Of a DNA stretch of 64,000 bases, positions 18,924-28,951 are shown one piece after another. The stretch's first letter is position 1, and each line of letters begins with the position of its first letter. A model generated the notes under the pieces. That model ran no database searches. It was not told where the DNA came from and saw only the letters and a list, made by a program, of their open reading frames with translations. Position numbers and translations under genes: made by a program. The DNA is from Allobosea sp. 117 (GTDB lineage Bacteria > Pseudomonadota > Alphaproteobacteria > Rhizobiales > Xanthobacteraceae): assembly GCF_000702305.1 (NCBI RefSeq), contig NZ_JNLC01000011.1, positions 310,001 through 374,000 of the forward strand, read 5' to 3'.

Positions 18924-19601
18924 ATGCCGATCAACCGGCCCTATGGCGGACCTACGGAGCTGCCGGGCATCCTGCCCCTGTTCCCGCTCGAAGGCGTGCT
19001 GCTGCTGCCGCGCTGCCAGCTCCCGCTCAACATCTTCGAGCCGCGCTATCTGGCGCTGGTCGACGCCGCGCTGGCCGGCGGCCGGCTCATCGGCATGATC
19101 CAGCCGGACCCACAGGGCGGCACCGGCCGGCGCCATGGCGAGCCGGCGCTGACCGGGGTCGGCGGCGTCGGGCGCATCACCGAGATCGCCGAGACCGGCG
19201 ACGGGCGATATGTGCTGCAGCTCACCGGGGTCGCCCGCTTCCGCGTCCGGGCCGAGATCGACGCGGGGACCCCCTTCCGGCAGGCCGAGGTCGATTATTC
19301 CGCCTTCGCCGGCGACTTCACGCCGGGCCTCGGCGCCGAGGCGGTCGACCGCGGCCATCTGCTGCGCACGCTCGCCGCCTATCTCGAGGCCAACAAGCTG
19401 GAAGCCGACTGGGACAGCATAAAGAGCGCGCCGAACGAGGCGCTGGTGAACGGCCTCGCCATGATGGCGCCGTTCGGCGGGCGCGAGAAGCAGGCGCTCC
19501 TGGAGGCGCCCGATCTCTCCTCGCGTGCCGAGATCCTCGTCGCCATCACCGAGATGTCGCTCGCCCGCACCGCCGGTGAGGGTGACGGGCCGCTGCAGTA
19601 G
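18924..19601 (+). CDS. Lon N-terminal (LON substrate-binding) domain protein
   Basis: 225-residue protein consisting only of the LON substrate-binding domain: [36 protein letters not shown], and GGVGRITEIAETGDGRYVLQ. There is no AAA+ or protease domain, so it is not a protease. The start at 18924 has AGGAG six bases upstream, preferred over an ATG 36 bases earlier. The family occurs after the thioredoxin-TPR gene in many alphaproteobacteria. Role not established. Confidence 0.92.
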   Translation: MPINRPYGGPTELPGILPLFPLEGVLLLPRCQLPLNIFEPRYLALVDAALAGGRLIGMIQPDPQGGTGRRHGEPALTGVGGVGRITEIAETGDGRYVLQLTGVARFRVRAEIDAGTPFRQAEVDYSAFAGDFTPGLGAEAVDRGHLLRTLAAYLEANKLEADWDSIKSAPNEALVNGLAMMAPFGGREKQALLEAPDLSSRAEILVAITEMSLARTAGEGDGPLQ

Positions 19602-19637
19602 CGGGCGGTCCGGTCGGGCCTCGATGCGCGCCGTCGC

Positions 19638-22600
19638 CTACTCCGCCGCCATGGGCGGGCGCGGCATGGTGTGCAGCGTCGCCACCGGGGCGGCCGGCGC
19701 CTGTTCGTCCGGCTCGTCGCGCTCGCCGACGAAGCGGCCGAAGACGCGGGCGAACAGCCGGCCGAGATCGTCCATCAGCGTGAACACGGCCGGCACGAAG
19801 ACCAGCGACAACACGGTCGAGGCGATCAGCCCGCCGATCACCGCGATCGCCATCGGCGCGCGGAAGTCGGCGCCCTCGCCGAGTCCGATGGCCGAGGGCA
19901 GCATGCCGGCGGCCATGGCGATGGTGGTCATCACGATCGGCTGGGCGCGCTTGCGGCCGGCCTCGATCAGCGCCGTGGTGCGGTCCTCGCCGGCATGCAC
20001 CGCCTCGATGGCGAAGTCGACCAGCAGGATGGCGTTCTTGGTCACGATGCCCATCAGCATCAGGAAGCCGATCACCACCGGCAGCGTCATGGCATTGTTG
20101 GTGATGAGCAGCGCCACGAAGGCGCCGCCCACCGAGAGCGGCAGCGCCACCAGGATGGTGATCGGCTGCAGCAGATTGGCGAACAGCAGCACCAGCACCG
20201 CCAGCACCAGCATGACGCCGGCGCCCATGGCGATGGCGAAGCCGCCGAACACCTCGCCCATGATCTCGGCGTCGCCGGATTCCTTCAGCACCACGCCGGC
20301 GGGCAGGTTCTTCGCCGCGGGCAACGCATAGACCTGCTCCAGCGCCTCGCCGAGCTGGGTGCCGCCGGCGAGGTCGCCCTCGATGGCGACGCGCCGGGCG
20401 CGGTCGTAGCGATCGAGGCTGGAGGGGCCGACGCCGAACGAGATGTCGGCGACCGAGGAGAGCGGCACCGCGCTGCCGGCGCTTGTGCGCACCTTCAGTG
20501 TCTCGAAGGTCGACAGGTCGGAGCGTGCCTGCTCGTCGAGCTGCACGCGGATCGGCACCTGGCGGTCGCCGGCCGAGAACTTGGCGAGGTTCTGCGAGAT
20601 GTCGCCGATGGTGGCGATGCGCACCGTCTCGGCGATGTCGGCGACCGAGACGCCGAGCTCGGCGGCCTCGGCCAGCTTCGGCACCACGCGCAGCTCCGGC
20701 CGGTCGAGCGCCGCGGTGGTCACCACATTGGTGAGGCCCTTGGCGCTGGCGCGCACCTCGCGCTCCAGCTCCAGCGCCGCCTTCTCCACCGCCGCGCCGT
20801 CCGCGCCCGAGAGGATGAGGGTGAATTCGCGTCCGCCGGGGCCGGCGCCGCCGGAGGCGCCGAAATTGAATCGCAGGTCGGGGATGGCGGCGATCTTGCC
20901 TTGCATCCGCGTCTCGAACTGCTTCTGGGTGGCGGCGCGTTCCGCGCGCGGCACGAGATTGACGATCAGCGTCGCCTTGCGCACCTCGCCGGCGGTGAGC
21001 GGCCCGCCGCCCGCCACCGAGGAACCGGCGGTCGCGAACACGCTCGCCACTTCCGGCTGTGCCTTGAGCATGGAGGAGACGTCGTCGACCACGTCCTGCG
21101 TCGAGCGGATGGTCGAGCCGGGCGGCAGTTCCAGCGCCAGCACCGAGCGCGACACGTCGCTGTTCGGGATGAAGCCGGCCGGCAGCAGGGTGGAGAGCCA
21201 CATCGAGCCGATGAACAGCAGCACGCCGGCCGCCACGGTCAGGAAGCGGTGGCGGATCGAACGCCGCAGCAGCCCGACATAGAGGCGCATGATCAGGCTG
21301 TCGCGCTCCTCATGGGTGCCGTGGTCGCGCAGGAAATAGGCCGCGAGCATGGGGGTGAGCAGGCGCGCCACCAGCAGCGAGAACAGCACGGCGACCGCGA
21401 CGGTGATGCCGAACTGGCGGAAATACTGGCCGGCGATGCCGCCCATGAAGCTCACGGGGAGGAACACCGCGACGATGGTCAGCGTGGTCGCCACCACGGC
21501 GAGGCCGATCTCGTCGGCCGCCTCGATCGCCGCGCGATAGGGCGATTTGCCCATGCGCATGTGGCGCACGATGTTCTCGATCTCGACGATGGCGTCGTCG
21601 ACCAGGATGCCGGTGACCAGTGTCACCGCCAGCAGGCTCACCCCGTTCAGCGAGAAGCCGAGCACGTCCATCACCCAGAAGGTGGGCAGGATGGAGAGCG
21701 GGATCGCCAGCGCCGAGACGATGGTGGCGCGCCAGTCGCGCAGGAACAGGAACACCACGATGACCGCCAGCACGGCGCCCTCGATCAGCGTGTGCATGGC
21801 CGATTCATAGTCGGCCTTGGTGTATTTCACCGTCGAATCGATCAGCGTGATCCTGACGTTCGGATAGCGCGCCTCGAGCCGGCGCAGCTCTTCCGCCGCG
21901 TTCTCGGCCACCACCACGTCGGAGAAGCCCTTGGCGCGGTAGATGCCGAAGGCCACCACCGGCTTGCCGTCGAGGCGGGCGAAGATGCGCGGCTCGGCGG
22001 CGCCGTCGGTCACCGTGCCGAGGTCGGCGAGCCGCACCTGGCGGCCGGAGCTGGTGCCGGTCGCCGGCAGCGCGATGCGCGTCTCGGCGAGCTGCTCGAC
22101 GGTGAGCGCGCCACCGAGCGTGCGCACCGACTGCTCCAGCGCGCCGATCTCGCCGCGGCCGCCGGCGAGGTCGATATTGGTGGCGGCGAGCTGGCGGTTC
22201 ACGTCGGCCGCGGTGACGCCGAGCGCGGCGAGCTTGTCGGGATCGAGCGAGATGCGGATCTCGCGGTCGACACCGCCCTCGCGCTTCACCTGCGCGACGC
22301 CGCGCACGCCCTGCAGCGCGCGGATCACGGTGTCGTCGACGAACCAGGAGAGCTCGTCCGGCGTCATGGTCGGCGCCTCGGCGGCGTAGGTGACGATCGC
22401 CATGCCCTCGACGTCGATGCGCTGGATCAGCGGCTCCTCGATGCCCTGCGGCAGCTCGGAGCGGATCTTGGTCACCGAATCGCGCACGTCGTTCACCGCG
22501 CGGTCGACCTGCGTCTCGAGCTGGAACTCGATGGTGGTGATCGAGGTGCCTTCCGAGATCGAGGAGGTGATGTGCTTCACCCCCTGCACGCCGGCGACCG

Positions 22601-22814
22601 TGGTCTCGACGCGCTTGGTGACCTGCGTCTCCAATTCGCTCGGTGCCGCACCCGGCTGGTTCACCACCACCGAGACGATCGGCACGTCGATGTTCGGCAT
22701 GCGGGTGATCGGCAGCCGGTCGAAGGTGTAGAGGCCGAGCGCGGTCAACACCACAAACAGCACGATCGAGGGGATCGGCTTGCGGATCGCCCAGGCGGAG
22801 ACGTTGAGGGCCAT
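19638..22814 (-). CDS. RND efflux pump inner-membrane permease
   Basis: 1058-residue proton-driven exporter of the AcrB/HAE1 superfamily. It begins [20 protein letters not shown] and has the expected twelve membrane segments with two large periplasmic loops. The membrane Asp pair for proton relay is visible in [18 protein letters not shown]. Family-typical stretches include [17 protein letters not shown] in the pore domain and [20 protein letters not shown] in the second half. Substrates are unknown. It is the last gene of a tetR-adaptor-permease operon, 31 bases after the adaptor. No outer-membrane channel gene is adjacent, so a TolC elsewhere is assumed. Confidence 0.95.
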   Translation of the reverse strand: MALNVSAWAIRKPIPSIVLFVVLTALGLYTFDRLPITRMPNIDVPIVSVVVNQPGAAPSELETQVTKRVETTVAGVQGVKHITSSISEGTSITTIEFQLETQVDRAVNDVRDSVTKIRSELPQGIEEPLIQRIDVEGMAIVTYAAEAPTMTPDELSWFVDDTVIRALQGVRGVAQVKREGGVDREIRISLDPDKLAALGVTAADVNRQLAATNIDLAGGRGEIGALEQSVRTLGGALTVEQLAETRIALPATGTSSGRQVRLADLGTVTDGAAEPRIFARLDGKPVVAFGIYRAKGFSDVVVAENAAEELRRLEARYPNVRITLIDSTVKYTKADYESAMHTLIEGAVLAVIVVFLFLRDWRATIVSALAIPLSILPTFWVMDVLGFSLNGVSLLAVTLVTGILVDDAIVEIENIVRHMRMGKSPYRAAIEAADEIGLAVVATTLTIVAVFLPVSFMGGIAGQYFRQFGITVAVAVLFSLLVARLLTPMLAAYFLRDHGTHEERDSLIMRLYVGLLRRSIRHRFLTVAAGVLLFIGSMWLSTLLPAGFIPNSDVSRSVLALELPPGSTIRSTQDVVDDVSSMLKAQPEVASVFATAGSSVAGGGPLTAGEVRKATLIVNLVPRAERAATQKQFETRMQGKIAAIPDLRFNFGASGGAGPGGREFTLILSGADGAAVEKAALELEREVRASAKGLTNVVTTAALDRPELRVVPKLAEAAELGVSVADIAETVRIATIGDISQNLAKFSAGDRQVPIRVQLDEQARSDLSTFETLKVRTSAGSAVPLSSVADISFGVGPSSLDRYDRARRVAIEGDLAGGTQLGEALEQVYALPAAKNLPAGVVLKESGDAEIMGEVFGGFAIAMGAGVMLVLAVLVLLFANLLQPITILVALPLSVGGAFVALLITNNAMTLPVVIGFLMLMGIVTKNAILLVDFAIEAVHAGEDRTTALIEAGRKRAQPIVMTTIAMAAGMLPSAIGLGEGADFRAPMAIAVIGGLIASTVLSLVFVPAVFTLMDDLGRLFARVFGRFVGERDEPDEQAPAAPVATLHTMPRPPMAAE

Positions 22815-22845
22815 CGGTGGATTCCGTCCTCGGTTGCTCGGCGTG

Positions 22846-24108
22846 TCAGCTAGCGTTCTTGGCGGCTTCGGCGGTGACGGGCACCGGGGTCACGCGGTCG
22901 CCGTCGCGCAGGAAGCCGCCCGCCCTGGCCACCACCTGCTCGTCCTCCGCGAGGCCTTCGACGATCTCGACGAAGCCCTCACCCTTGAGGCCCGCCTTGA
23001 CCTGCCGCTGTTCGATCAGCTCGCCCTTCACGACCAGCACATAGGCGCCGTCGGCGTCGAACTGCACGGCGGAGAGCGGCAGCGCGATGCCGGTACGCCG
23101 CGCCACCTCGATAACGCCGCGCGCATAGGCGCCGGGCCGCAGGCGCGCATCGGCCGGCAGGGCCACCGCGACGCGCGCGAGCCGGGTCTGCGCGTCCACC
23201 TTGGCGCCGACGAGGCGGATGCGTCCGTCGACCGGCGCCTCGAATCCGGCCGGGGTCACCGCCACCTTCATGTCGTTGGCGATGCGCGGCAGAACCGATT
23301 CCGGCACCTCGGCATCGAGGTCGATGGCGCCGTCCTTCACGATGCGGAACAGCGGCTCGGTGTTGGCCGAGAGCACGATGGCGCCGAGCCGGGCCGAGCG
23401 GTTGGTGACGATGCCGGCCTCCGGCGCGCGGATCTCGGTGCGGGCGAGCCGCACCTCGAGCTCGGCGCGGTTGGCCTTGATCTGCTCGGCGTCGGCCTCG
23501 GCTGCCGCCACCGTCTCCTGCGCCGCGGTGACCTGCGCGGTGGCGACCTTCACCGCCCGCTCGCGCTGGTCCAGCACCTCCTGCGAGGTGGCGCCGGTCT
23601 TGATCAGGGTGCGGGCGCGCGCGACCGCGGCCTCCGCTTCCACGCGCTGGGCGATGGTCTGCTCCAGCGCCGCCTTCTGCTGGGCGATGGTGGCCTGCGC
23701 CTTGGCGGCGTTCGCCGTGTTCTGCGCCAGCAGCGTCTCCAGCGTGTCGCGCGACAGATGCGCCAGCACCTGCCCCTTGGTGACGTGATCGCCTTCGTCG
23801 ACGAGGATCTCGGTGATGCGCAGCCCGTCGATCTCCGGTCCGACCTGGATCTCCTCGCGTGCCACCAGCGTGCCGGTGACGGGCAGGCGCTCGGCGACCT
23901 CGCGGCGGCCGGCGGCCACCACGGTCACCGTGACGCCGCGCACTTCCGGTGCCGCCGGGGAGGTGGCCTGCGCGGCCTCGGTGAGGCCCGGCAGCAGGCT
24001 GGCCGGGATGCGGTCACGGAAGCCGTAGCCGGCAATGCCGACGACGACGGCCGTCATGAACAGGACAAGCGCGATGCGCCCGCGTTGCGAGGGAGGCTTC
24101 GTGGTCAT
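22846..24108 (-). CDS. RND efflux periplasmic adaptor (membrane fusion protein)
   Basis: 420-residue periplasmic adaptor. An N-terminal membrane anchor is at about residues 10-28 (IALVLFMTAVVVGIAGYGF). The lipoyl halves flank a long alpha-helical hairpin (about 125-215, rich in AKAQATIAQQKAALEQTIAQ). Beta-barrel and membrane-proximal domains follow, ending in GLAEDEQVVARAGGFLRDGD. There is no lipobox. The start is three bases after the tetR stop, so translation is probably coupled. Confidence 0.94.
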   Translation of the reverse strand: MTTKPPSQRGRIALVLFMTAVVVGIAGYGFRDRIPASLLPGLTEAAQATSPAAPEVRGVTVTVVAAGRREVAERLPVTGTLVAREEIQVGPEIDGLRITEILVDEGDHVTKGQVLAHLSRDTLETLLAQNTANAAKAQATIAQQKAALEQTIAQRVEAEAAVARARTLIKTGATSQEVLDQRERAVKVATAQVTAAQETVAAAEADAEQIKANRAELEVRLARTEIRAPEAGIVTNRSARLGAIVLSANTEPLFRIVKDGAIDLDAEVPESVLPRIANDMKVAVTPAGFEAPVDGRIRLVGAKVDAQTRLARVAVALPADARLRPGAYARGVIEVARRTGIALPLSAVQFDADGAYVLVVKGELIEQRQVKAGLKGEGFVEIVEGLAEDEQVVARAGGFLRDGDRVTPVPVTAEAAKNAS

Positions 24109-24111
24109 GGC

Positions 24112-24729
24112 TCAGGCATCCCTCGCGTCGGTCTTCGGCGCCAGCATGCGGCCGAGCAGCGCGCAGACGGCGGGCATCATCGCCGCGAGCGGCAGCTCGG
24201 GCTCGAGGCGGTGGCGCAGCATCAGCCCGTCGCCTATGGCATTTATGAGGAGCATCGCCGCCTCGACGTCGATGGTCGGGTCGATCTCGCCGCGCGCCTG
24301 CGCCGCCTCGAAGGCGATGCGGAAGGCGACGTTCATCTCCGCCTCGACCTCGGCGAACATCTGCCCGAGCTTGGGGTTGCGGGCGGCCTCGGCGAAGATC
24401 TCCGGCCCGAGGTCGACGCAGACCATCGACAGCTCGCCCGAGAACAGGGCGGTGCCCATGCGCTGCAGCGCCTCGATGAAGGACGGCGCGGTGTTGAGGG
24501 TGTCGAGCATGCTCGTGCGGGCGCTGCGCTCCTCCTCGACGATGGCGATGATGATCGCCTCCTTGGAGGGGAAGTAGCGGTAGAGCGCGCCGGGGCTCAT
24601 CTGCGCCTCGGCGCAGATCTCGTGCATGCTGGTGCCGTGGAAGCCGTTGCGGCCGAAACAGGCGATGGCCGCGTCGAGGACGCGGCGCCGCGGATCGCGG
24701 CGGGTGACGATTTCGGCGATGGCGGCCAT
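24112..24729 (-). CDS. TetR/AcrR-family repressor of the RND operon
   Basis: 205-residue regulator. The N-terminal helix-turn-helix is at about residues 12-58, with AAIACFGRNGFHGTSMHEIC, then AEAQMSPGALYRYFPSKEAI, the TetR signature. A TetR_C-type ligand domain follows. The ATG at 24729 has GAGGGA six bases upstream. It is first in the operon with the adaptor and permease, and two near-identical palindromic sites lie in its own promoter region, so autorepression together with the pump is likely. Effector unknown. Confidence 0.94.
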   Translation of the reverse strand: MAAIAEIVTRRDPRRRVLDAAIACFGRNGFHGTSMHEICAEAQMSPGALYRYFPSKEAIIIAIVEEERSARTSMLDTLNTAPSFIEALQRMGTALFSGELSMVCVDLGPEIFAEAARNPKLGQMFAEVEAEMNVAFRIAFEAAQARGEIDPTIDVEAAMLLINAIGDGLMLRHRLEPELPLAAMMPAVCALLGRMLAPKTDARDA

Positions 24730-24785
24730 GGCTTTCCCTCGGCACGCTCCATCGTCGGTCGGATGATCCGGGCCGAAGACCTGGA

Positions 24786-24804
24786 GCGAACGTTCGTTCG
24801 CATT
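24786..24804. promoter_or_regulatory. TetR operator copy 1
   Basis: Contains GCGAACGTTCGTTCGCATT; CGAACGTTCGTTCGCATT is identical in copy 2, 40 bases further from the gene. The core CGAACGTTCG is a perfect palindrome. It lies 57-75 bases before the tetR start. Confidence 0.75.
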
Positions 24805-24828
24805 AACGGCAGCACAGGCGAGAGTCAA

Positions 24829-24844
24829 GAACGAACGTTCGTTC
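24829..24844. promoter_or_regulatory. TetR operator copy 2
   Basis: GAACGAACGTTCGTTC is a perfect 16-base palindrome. AACGAACGTTCGTT-like palindromes are typical TetR-family sites. Together with copy 1 it probably covers the promoter of the tetR-adaptor-permease operon. Confidence 0.8.
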
Positions 24845-24894
24845 GCATTTTGTCGAAGGTAAGGAAATCCGATGGCCGCTGATGTCGAAGCGTT

Positions 24895-25437
24895 TCAGTC
24901 CCGGTCGGCCGGACGGTCGCCGAAGCTGGCGAGCCGGGGCAGCAGGGCACTCACCACCTGCTCATAGACCGGACGCTTGAACGGGATGATCAGCGAGGGG
25001 GTGTTCTCCAGCCGCTCCCAGCGCCAGTCGATGAATTCCGGCTTGTGGCCGCCGCCGGGCCGGGCGACGTCGATCTCGCTGTCCTGGCCGGTGAACAGCA
25101 GCGCGATCCATTTCTGCTTCTGGCCGCGATAGCGGCCTTTCCAGGCGACGCGCGCCACCTCTTCCGGCAGATCATAGGCGAGCCAGTCCTCCAGCTCGGC
25201 GAGCGGCCGGACCGAGCGGACATTGGTCTCCTCGTAGAGCTCGCGCAGCGCTGCCTCGGCCGGCGTCTCGCCCTCGTCGATGCCGCCCTGCGGCATCTGC
25301 CAGGAATGGCCGGCGTCGACATGCTCGGGGCCGCCGATGCGGCGGCCGAGGAAAACGAGGCCGGACCGGTTCACCAGGACGACGCCGACGCAGGGCCGGT
25401 AGGGGAGCTGGTCGAAGGGGATCTCGGAGCGCACCAT
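24895..25437 (-). CDS. rppH: RNA pyrophosphohydrolase
   Basis: Nudix hydrolase that removes pyrophosphate from mRNA 5' ends and starts decay. 180 residues, normal length. The Nudix box [20 protein letters not shown] (51-70, then TN) is complete. The flanking [20 protein letters not shown] and [13 protein letters not shown] are RppH-like. Located near ctpA and envC, as in most Hyphomicrobiales. Confidence 0.95.
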   Translation of the reverse strand: MVRSEIPFDQLPYRPCVGVVLVNRSGLVFLGRRIGGPEHVDAGHSWQMPQGGIDEGETPAEAALRELYEETNVRSVRPLAELEDWLAYDLPEEVARVAWKGRYRGQKQKWIALLFTGQDSEIDVARPGGGHKPEFIDWRWERLENTPSLIIPFKRPVYEQVVSALLPRLASFGDRPADRD

Positions 25438-25570
25438 GACAGGACCGGGACTGGGGTGACGGCGGGCATCGCCGCGGCGCCTATGTCGCAGCAGGGGCTG
25501 TGCTGCCGCAAGTGCGCGCCGGCCACAACGCCGTCGCGGACGATCCGATGGGCTCGCGAGGAGCCGTGCG

Positions 25571-25921
25571 TCAGGGAGCCGGCGCGGCCTCGGTCGGATC
25601 CGGGCCGACGAGGATGGTCTCGCGCTTGCCGGTCTTGCCGTCGATGATGGTGATGCTGCGGCCGGGATCGGCGCTCACCGCCATGGCTTCCTCGCGCAGC
25701 TCGGGGCGCAGCACCGGCGCGTCGAGCGCGACGGTGGCCGCCGCCGGCGCAGGCAGCTCGATCAGCGCCTGCGGCACCGGCGTCTGGCGGAGCCCGAACC
25801 AGGCAAGGCCGGTCGCGACGATGGCGAGGCCCGCCACCCCGAACACGGCGATGGCCGCACGGTTGTGGGCCCGGTCCTGGCCGTCGCGGTCAAGCCCCAG
25901 CGGGGCGTCGAGCTCGTTCAT
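25571..25921 (-). CDS. short membrane-anchored protein, likely truncated divergent polysaccharide deacetylase
   Basis: 116 residues from the ATG at 25921. [16 protein letters not shown] leads into one hydrophobic helix ([20 protein letters not shown], about 24-43), then a Pro/Ala-rich linker, then [20 protein letters not shown] and a stop. In Hyphomicrobiales the gene between ctpA and rppH usually encodes a divergent polysaccharide deacetylase (PF04748) of about 350-400 residues. From memory, its N-terminus looks like this: a PLG motif, a single anchor, and an I-I-D-G-x-x-G-x-R segment just before the catalytic domain. Here that domain is missing and I find no trace of it in the 130 bases before rppH. 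It may be a remnant or a functional short form. A terminator separates it from ctpA. Confidence 0.65.
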   Translation of the reverse strand: MNELDAPLGLDRDGQDRAHNRAAIAVFGVAGLAIVATGLAWFGLRQTPVPQALIELPAPAAATVALDAPVLRPELREEAMAVSADPGRSITIIDGKTGKRETILVGPDPTEAAPAP

Positions 25922-26053
25922 TGAAAACGCATTCCGTGCGAATCGATGACATTCTATCGCGCTCGACCAAGGCAGTATCGGGGCAACGCGGGTGCCCGGG
26001 CGCAGCACCGCGGAAAATTGCGCGGACGGGCCTCGCGGAGGTCCCGACAAACG

Positions 26054-26079
26054 AAAAACCCCGCCATGCGGCGGGGCTT
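26054..26079 (-). terminator. intrinsic terminator after ctpA
   Basis: CCCCGCC (26059-26065) and GGCGGGG (26070-26076) form a 7-base stem with loop ATGC, extended by AAG on one side. On the minus strand it is followed by TTTTT. It lies 53 bases after the ctpA stop. Confidence 0.9.
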
Positions 26080-26132
26080 TCCTGCATTTAATGCCGTTCC
26101 GTCCGGCGTGGCCGCGATGAGCTGGCCGCGAT

Positions 26133-27479
26133 TCAGTTCGGCACGGCGGCCTTGGGATCGGCCGGGTAGGCGGCGTTCTTCTGCACGCCGTGCATCAGGT
26201 CGACGGCGAGCTTGAGCTGGGTGTCGTCCTTCGGGTCTGGCGGCACATAGGCCGGCGAGCCGGTCTTCTCGTCCTCGCCGTTCTTCAGGTGGCCCTTCAG
26301 CGAGGCCTCGCCGCGCGTCGTGTCGACGCCGGCCGCCTCGGCCTTCTCCTTCAGGTCGGCGGGCACGTCCTGCACCAGCTCGATGTCCGGGGCGATGCCC
26401 TTGGCCTGGATCGAGCGGCCCGACGGCGTGTAGTAGCGCGCCGTGGTGAGCTTGATCGCGGCGTTGCCGGAGACCGGGATCACCGTCTGCACCGAGCCCT
26501 TGCCGAAGGAGAGCGAGCCGAGCACGGTCGCCCGCTTGTGGTCCTGCAGCGCGCCGGCGACGATCTCGGAGGCCGAGGCCGAGCCGCCATTGACCAGCAC
26601 GATCACCGGCTTGCCCTTGGCGAGGTCGCCCGGCCGGGCGTTGCGGCGCTCGGTCTCGTCGGCGTTGCGCCCGCGGGTCGAGACGATCTCGCCGCGGTCG
26701 AGGAAGGTGTCGGACACCTCCACCGCCTGGTCGAGCAGGCCGCCCGGATTGTTGCGCAGGTCGACGATATAGCCCTTCAGCTTGTCCTCGCCGATCTGCT
26801 TGGCGAGATCCTCCATCGACTTCTTGAGCGCGTCGGCGGTCTGCTCGCTGAAGGAGGTGATGCGGATATAGGCGATGTCGTCGCTCTCGACGCGGCCGCG
26901 CACCGACTTGATGTTGATGACGTCGCGCACCAGCGTCAGCTCGATCGGCTTGTCCGAGCCCTTGCGGATGATGGTGAGCTTGATCGGGGTCGACACCGCG
27001 CCGCGCATCTTCTCGACCGCCTGGCTCAGCGTCATGCCCTTCACCTCCTCGCCGTCCAGCTTGGCGATGAGGTCGCCGGCCTGGACGCCGGCCTTGGAGG
27101 CCGGGGTATCGTCGATCGGCGAGACCACCTTGACGAGACCGTCCTCCATGGTGACCTCGATGCCGAGGCCGCCGAACTGGCCGCGCGTCTGCACCTGCAT
27201 GTCGCGGAAGTTCTTCGCGTCCATGTAGGTCGAGTGCGGGTCGAGCGAGGACAGCATGCCGTTGATCGCCGACTCGATCAGCTTGGCGTCGTCCGGCTTC
27301 TCGACATAGTCGGCGCGCACGCGCTCGAAGATGTCGCCGAACAGGTTGAGCTGCCGATAGGTGTCGGACGCCGCGGCGACCGCCGCGCCCGGCTCCAGCA
27401 GCCGCGGCTGCGAGGCCCCGACGGCGATCAAGGCGCCGGCCGCCACGCCCATGAGAAATACTGACGTCCTACGCATCAT
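26133..27479 (-). CDS. ctpA: carboxy-terminal processing protease (S41)
   Basis: Periplasmic serine protease that trims C-termini and peptidoglycan-associated proteins; 448 residues. A signal/anchor (SVFLMGVAAGALIAVGASQP) leads to the N-terminal helical region. A PDZ domain follows (about 80-160, GGLGIEVTMEDGLVKVVSPI), then the catalytic core with GGSASASEIVAGAL supplying the serine and SLSFGKGSVQT the lysine. The ATG at 27479 overlaps the stop of the EnvC-like gene (ATGA), so the two are translationally coupled. Known adaptor-protease links between peptidoglycan hydrolase regulators and CtpA make this pairing sensible. Confidence 0.96.
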   Translation of the reverse strand: MMRRTSVFLMGVAAGALIAVGASQPRLLEPGAAVAAASDTYRQLNLFGDIFERVRADYVEKPDDAKLIESAINGMLSSLDPHSTYMDAKNFRDMQVQTRGQFGGLGIEVTMEDGLVKVVSPIDDTPASKAGVQAGDLIAKLDGEEVKGMTLSQAVEKMRGAVSTPIKLTIIRKGSDKPIELTLVRDVINIKSVRGRVESDDIAYIRITSFSEQTADALKKSMEDLAKQIGEDKLKGYIVDLRNNPGGLLDQAVEVSDTFLDRGEIVSTRGRNADETERRNARPGDLAKGKPVIVLVNGGSASASEIVAGALQDHKRATVLGSLSFGKGSVQTVIPVSGNAAIKLTTARYYTPSGRSIQAKGIAPDIELVQDVPADLKEKAEAAGVDTTRGEASLKGHLKNGEDEKTGSPAYVPPDPKDDTQLKLAVDLMHGVQKNAAYPADPKAAVPN

Positions 27480-28864
27480 CCGCGTGCCTTCTCGCTCTCG
27501 CTCGTCGCCCACCAGGGTGTCGGGTCGATCGAGTTCCCATCCTTACGGAACTCGACGTAAAGAATGGGTTGGGCGGTTCCAAGGCCGACCGAGGAAACAA
27601 GTTGCGGTCCCTGACCCATGACCGCCACCGGTTCGCCCGACAGCACGAACTGCCCCAACTCCACCGTTATCTTATCCATTCCCGCCAGAAGAATATGGTA
27701 TCCGCCGCCGGCATTGATGATCAAGAGTTGGCCATAGGAGCGGAACGGGCCGGCATAGACCACCCATCCATCGGCCGGAGCCGACACCTGCGCCTCCGAG
27801 CGGGTGCCGAAGGAGGTGCCCTTCTCGGCGCCGCCATAGCCGTCCGGCATGCCGAACTGCTTGAGCACGGCGCCGCCGACCGGCGGCGGCAGCAGGCCCT
27901 TGGCGTCCACGAAGGCGACGCTGGGTGAAAGCCGGCCGGGATCCTTCAGCGCCGCGAGCCGCTCGCGAGGGCCTTGCGCGGGCTTGTTTTCTGCCGCCTG
28001 GGCGGCCTCGGCGGCCCGCTGGGCGGCTTCCGCCGCGCGTTTGGCGGCGGCGATCTCGGTTTCCATCCGGTCCATCAGCTCGCGCACGTTGCGCGACTGG
28101 GCGGCGAGCGTCTCGGCCCGCTGGCGCTCCTGAGTGAGCGCCGCCTCGCCGGCCTCCTGGTTGCGCTGGCGCTGGTCGATCAAGGCGGCGATGCGCCGGC
28201 GGTCCTCGCCGATCGAGGTTTTCAATTCTGCGAGAGCGTCGCGCTGGGCGCTTGCCTCCTTGCGCACGCGGTCGAGCGAGGTGAGCTCGCCGATCAGGAT
28301 CTCGGTCTCTTCCTTCAGCTCGGGCAGCACGGCGCCGAGCAGCATCGCCGAGCGCACCGATTCGAGCGCGTCGTCGGGGCGCACCAGCAGCGCCGGGGGC
28401 GGCTGACGGCCGAGCCGGGCGAGCGCGCCGAGCACCTGCGCGATGACGTCGCGGCGCCCGTCCAGCGAGGCGCGTATGCCCTTCTCCTCGCGTGCGAGCT
28501 CGCGCAGCCGGTTCTCGCTGGCGTCGAGCTTGCCCTCGACCTCGCGGATGCGGGTGGCGGTGTCGATCAGCGCGCTCGCCAGCTTGGCGCGGTCGCCCCT
28601 GATGGCGGCGATCTCGGCCTGCAGCCGGGCCTGTTCGGCGGCGCTGCCCTGAATCTGGCTGTCGATCTCCTCGATCTTGCGCTGCTGCTCGGCCACCTTG
28701 CCGGCCGGATCGTCGGCCTGCTGGCCGACGGTTTTCCCGCTCGATTGTTCGGCCTGCTGGCCGGCGAGCGGCCCGGCGAGCAGCGGCAGCAGAACGCCCG
28801 CGCCGCACAGCGCGGCGGCGAGGGGGTTAAGCCGGCGGATCGGACGCAGGGGGCGCGGAGGCAT
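27476..28864 (-). CDS. EnvC-like murein hydrolase activator (degenerate LytM)
   Basis: 462-residue periplasmic protein. A signal peptide (LNPLAAALCGAGVLLPLLAG) is followed by a long coiled coil (about 45-265, Glu/Arg/Ala heptads), a linker, and a C-terminal M23/LytM domain. The LytM domain has TSFGTRSEAQVSAPADGWVV and GQLLIINAGGGYHILLAGMD. The zinc-binding HxH of active endopeptidases is not conserved: ILLAG replaces the usual HLHG. So it should activate amidases rather than cut murein itself, as for EnvC. Overlaps ctpA by four bases. Confidence 0.93.
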   Translation of the reverse strand: MPPRPLRPIRRLNPLAAALCGAGVLLPLLAGPLAGQQAEQSSGKTVGQQADDPAGKVAEQQRKIEEIDSQIQGSAAEQARLQAEIAAIRGDRAKLASALIDTATRIREVEGKLDASENRLRELAREEKGIRASLDGRRDVIAQVLGALARLGRQPPPALLVRPDDALESVRSAMLLGAVLPELKEETEILIGELTSLDRVRKEASAQRDALAELKTSIGEDRRRIAALIDQRQRNQEAGEAALTQERQRAETLAAQSRNVRELMDRMETEIAAAKRAAEAAQRAAEAAQAAENKPAQGPRERLAALKDPGRLSPSVAFVDAKGLLPPPVGGAVLKQFGMPDGYGGAEKGTSFGTRSEAQVSAPADGWVVYAGPFRSYGQLLIINAGGGYHILLAGMDKITVELGQFVLSGEPVAVMGQGPQLVSSVGLGTAQPILYVEFRKDGNSIDPTPWWATSESEKARG

Positions 28865-28951
28865 AAGTCCCAGAAGACGGCGAACAGGGTTAATGCGCGG
28901 TGAAGAACGCGTAACGCCGCCAGCATAGCGCAGGTGGCGCGCGCCTGTCTG

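Noticed and set aside
19671-22853. A 1060-codon plus-strand frame
   Set aside because: Exact antisense shadow of the RND permease gene; composition is His/Arg/Asp-rich with no domain.
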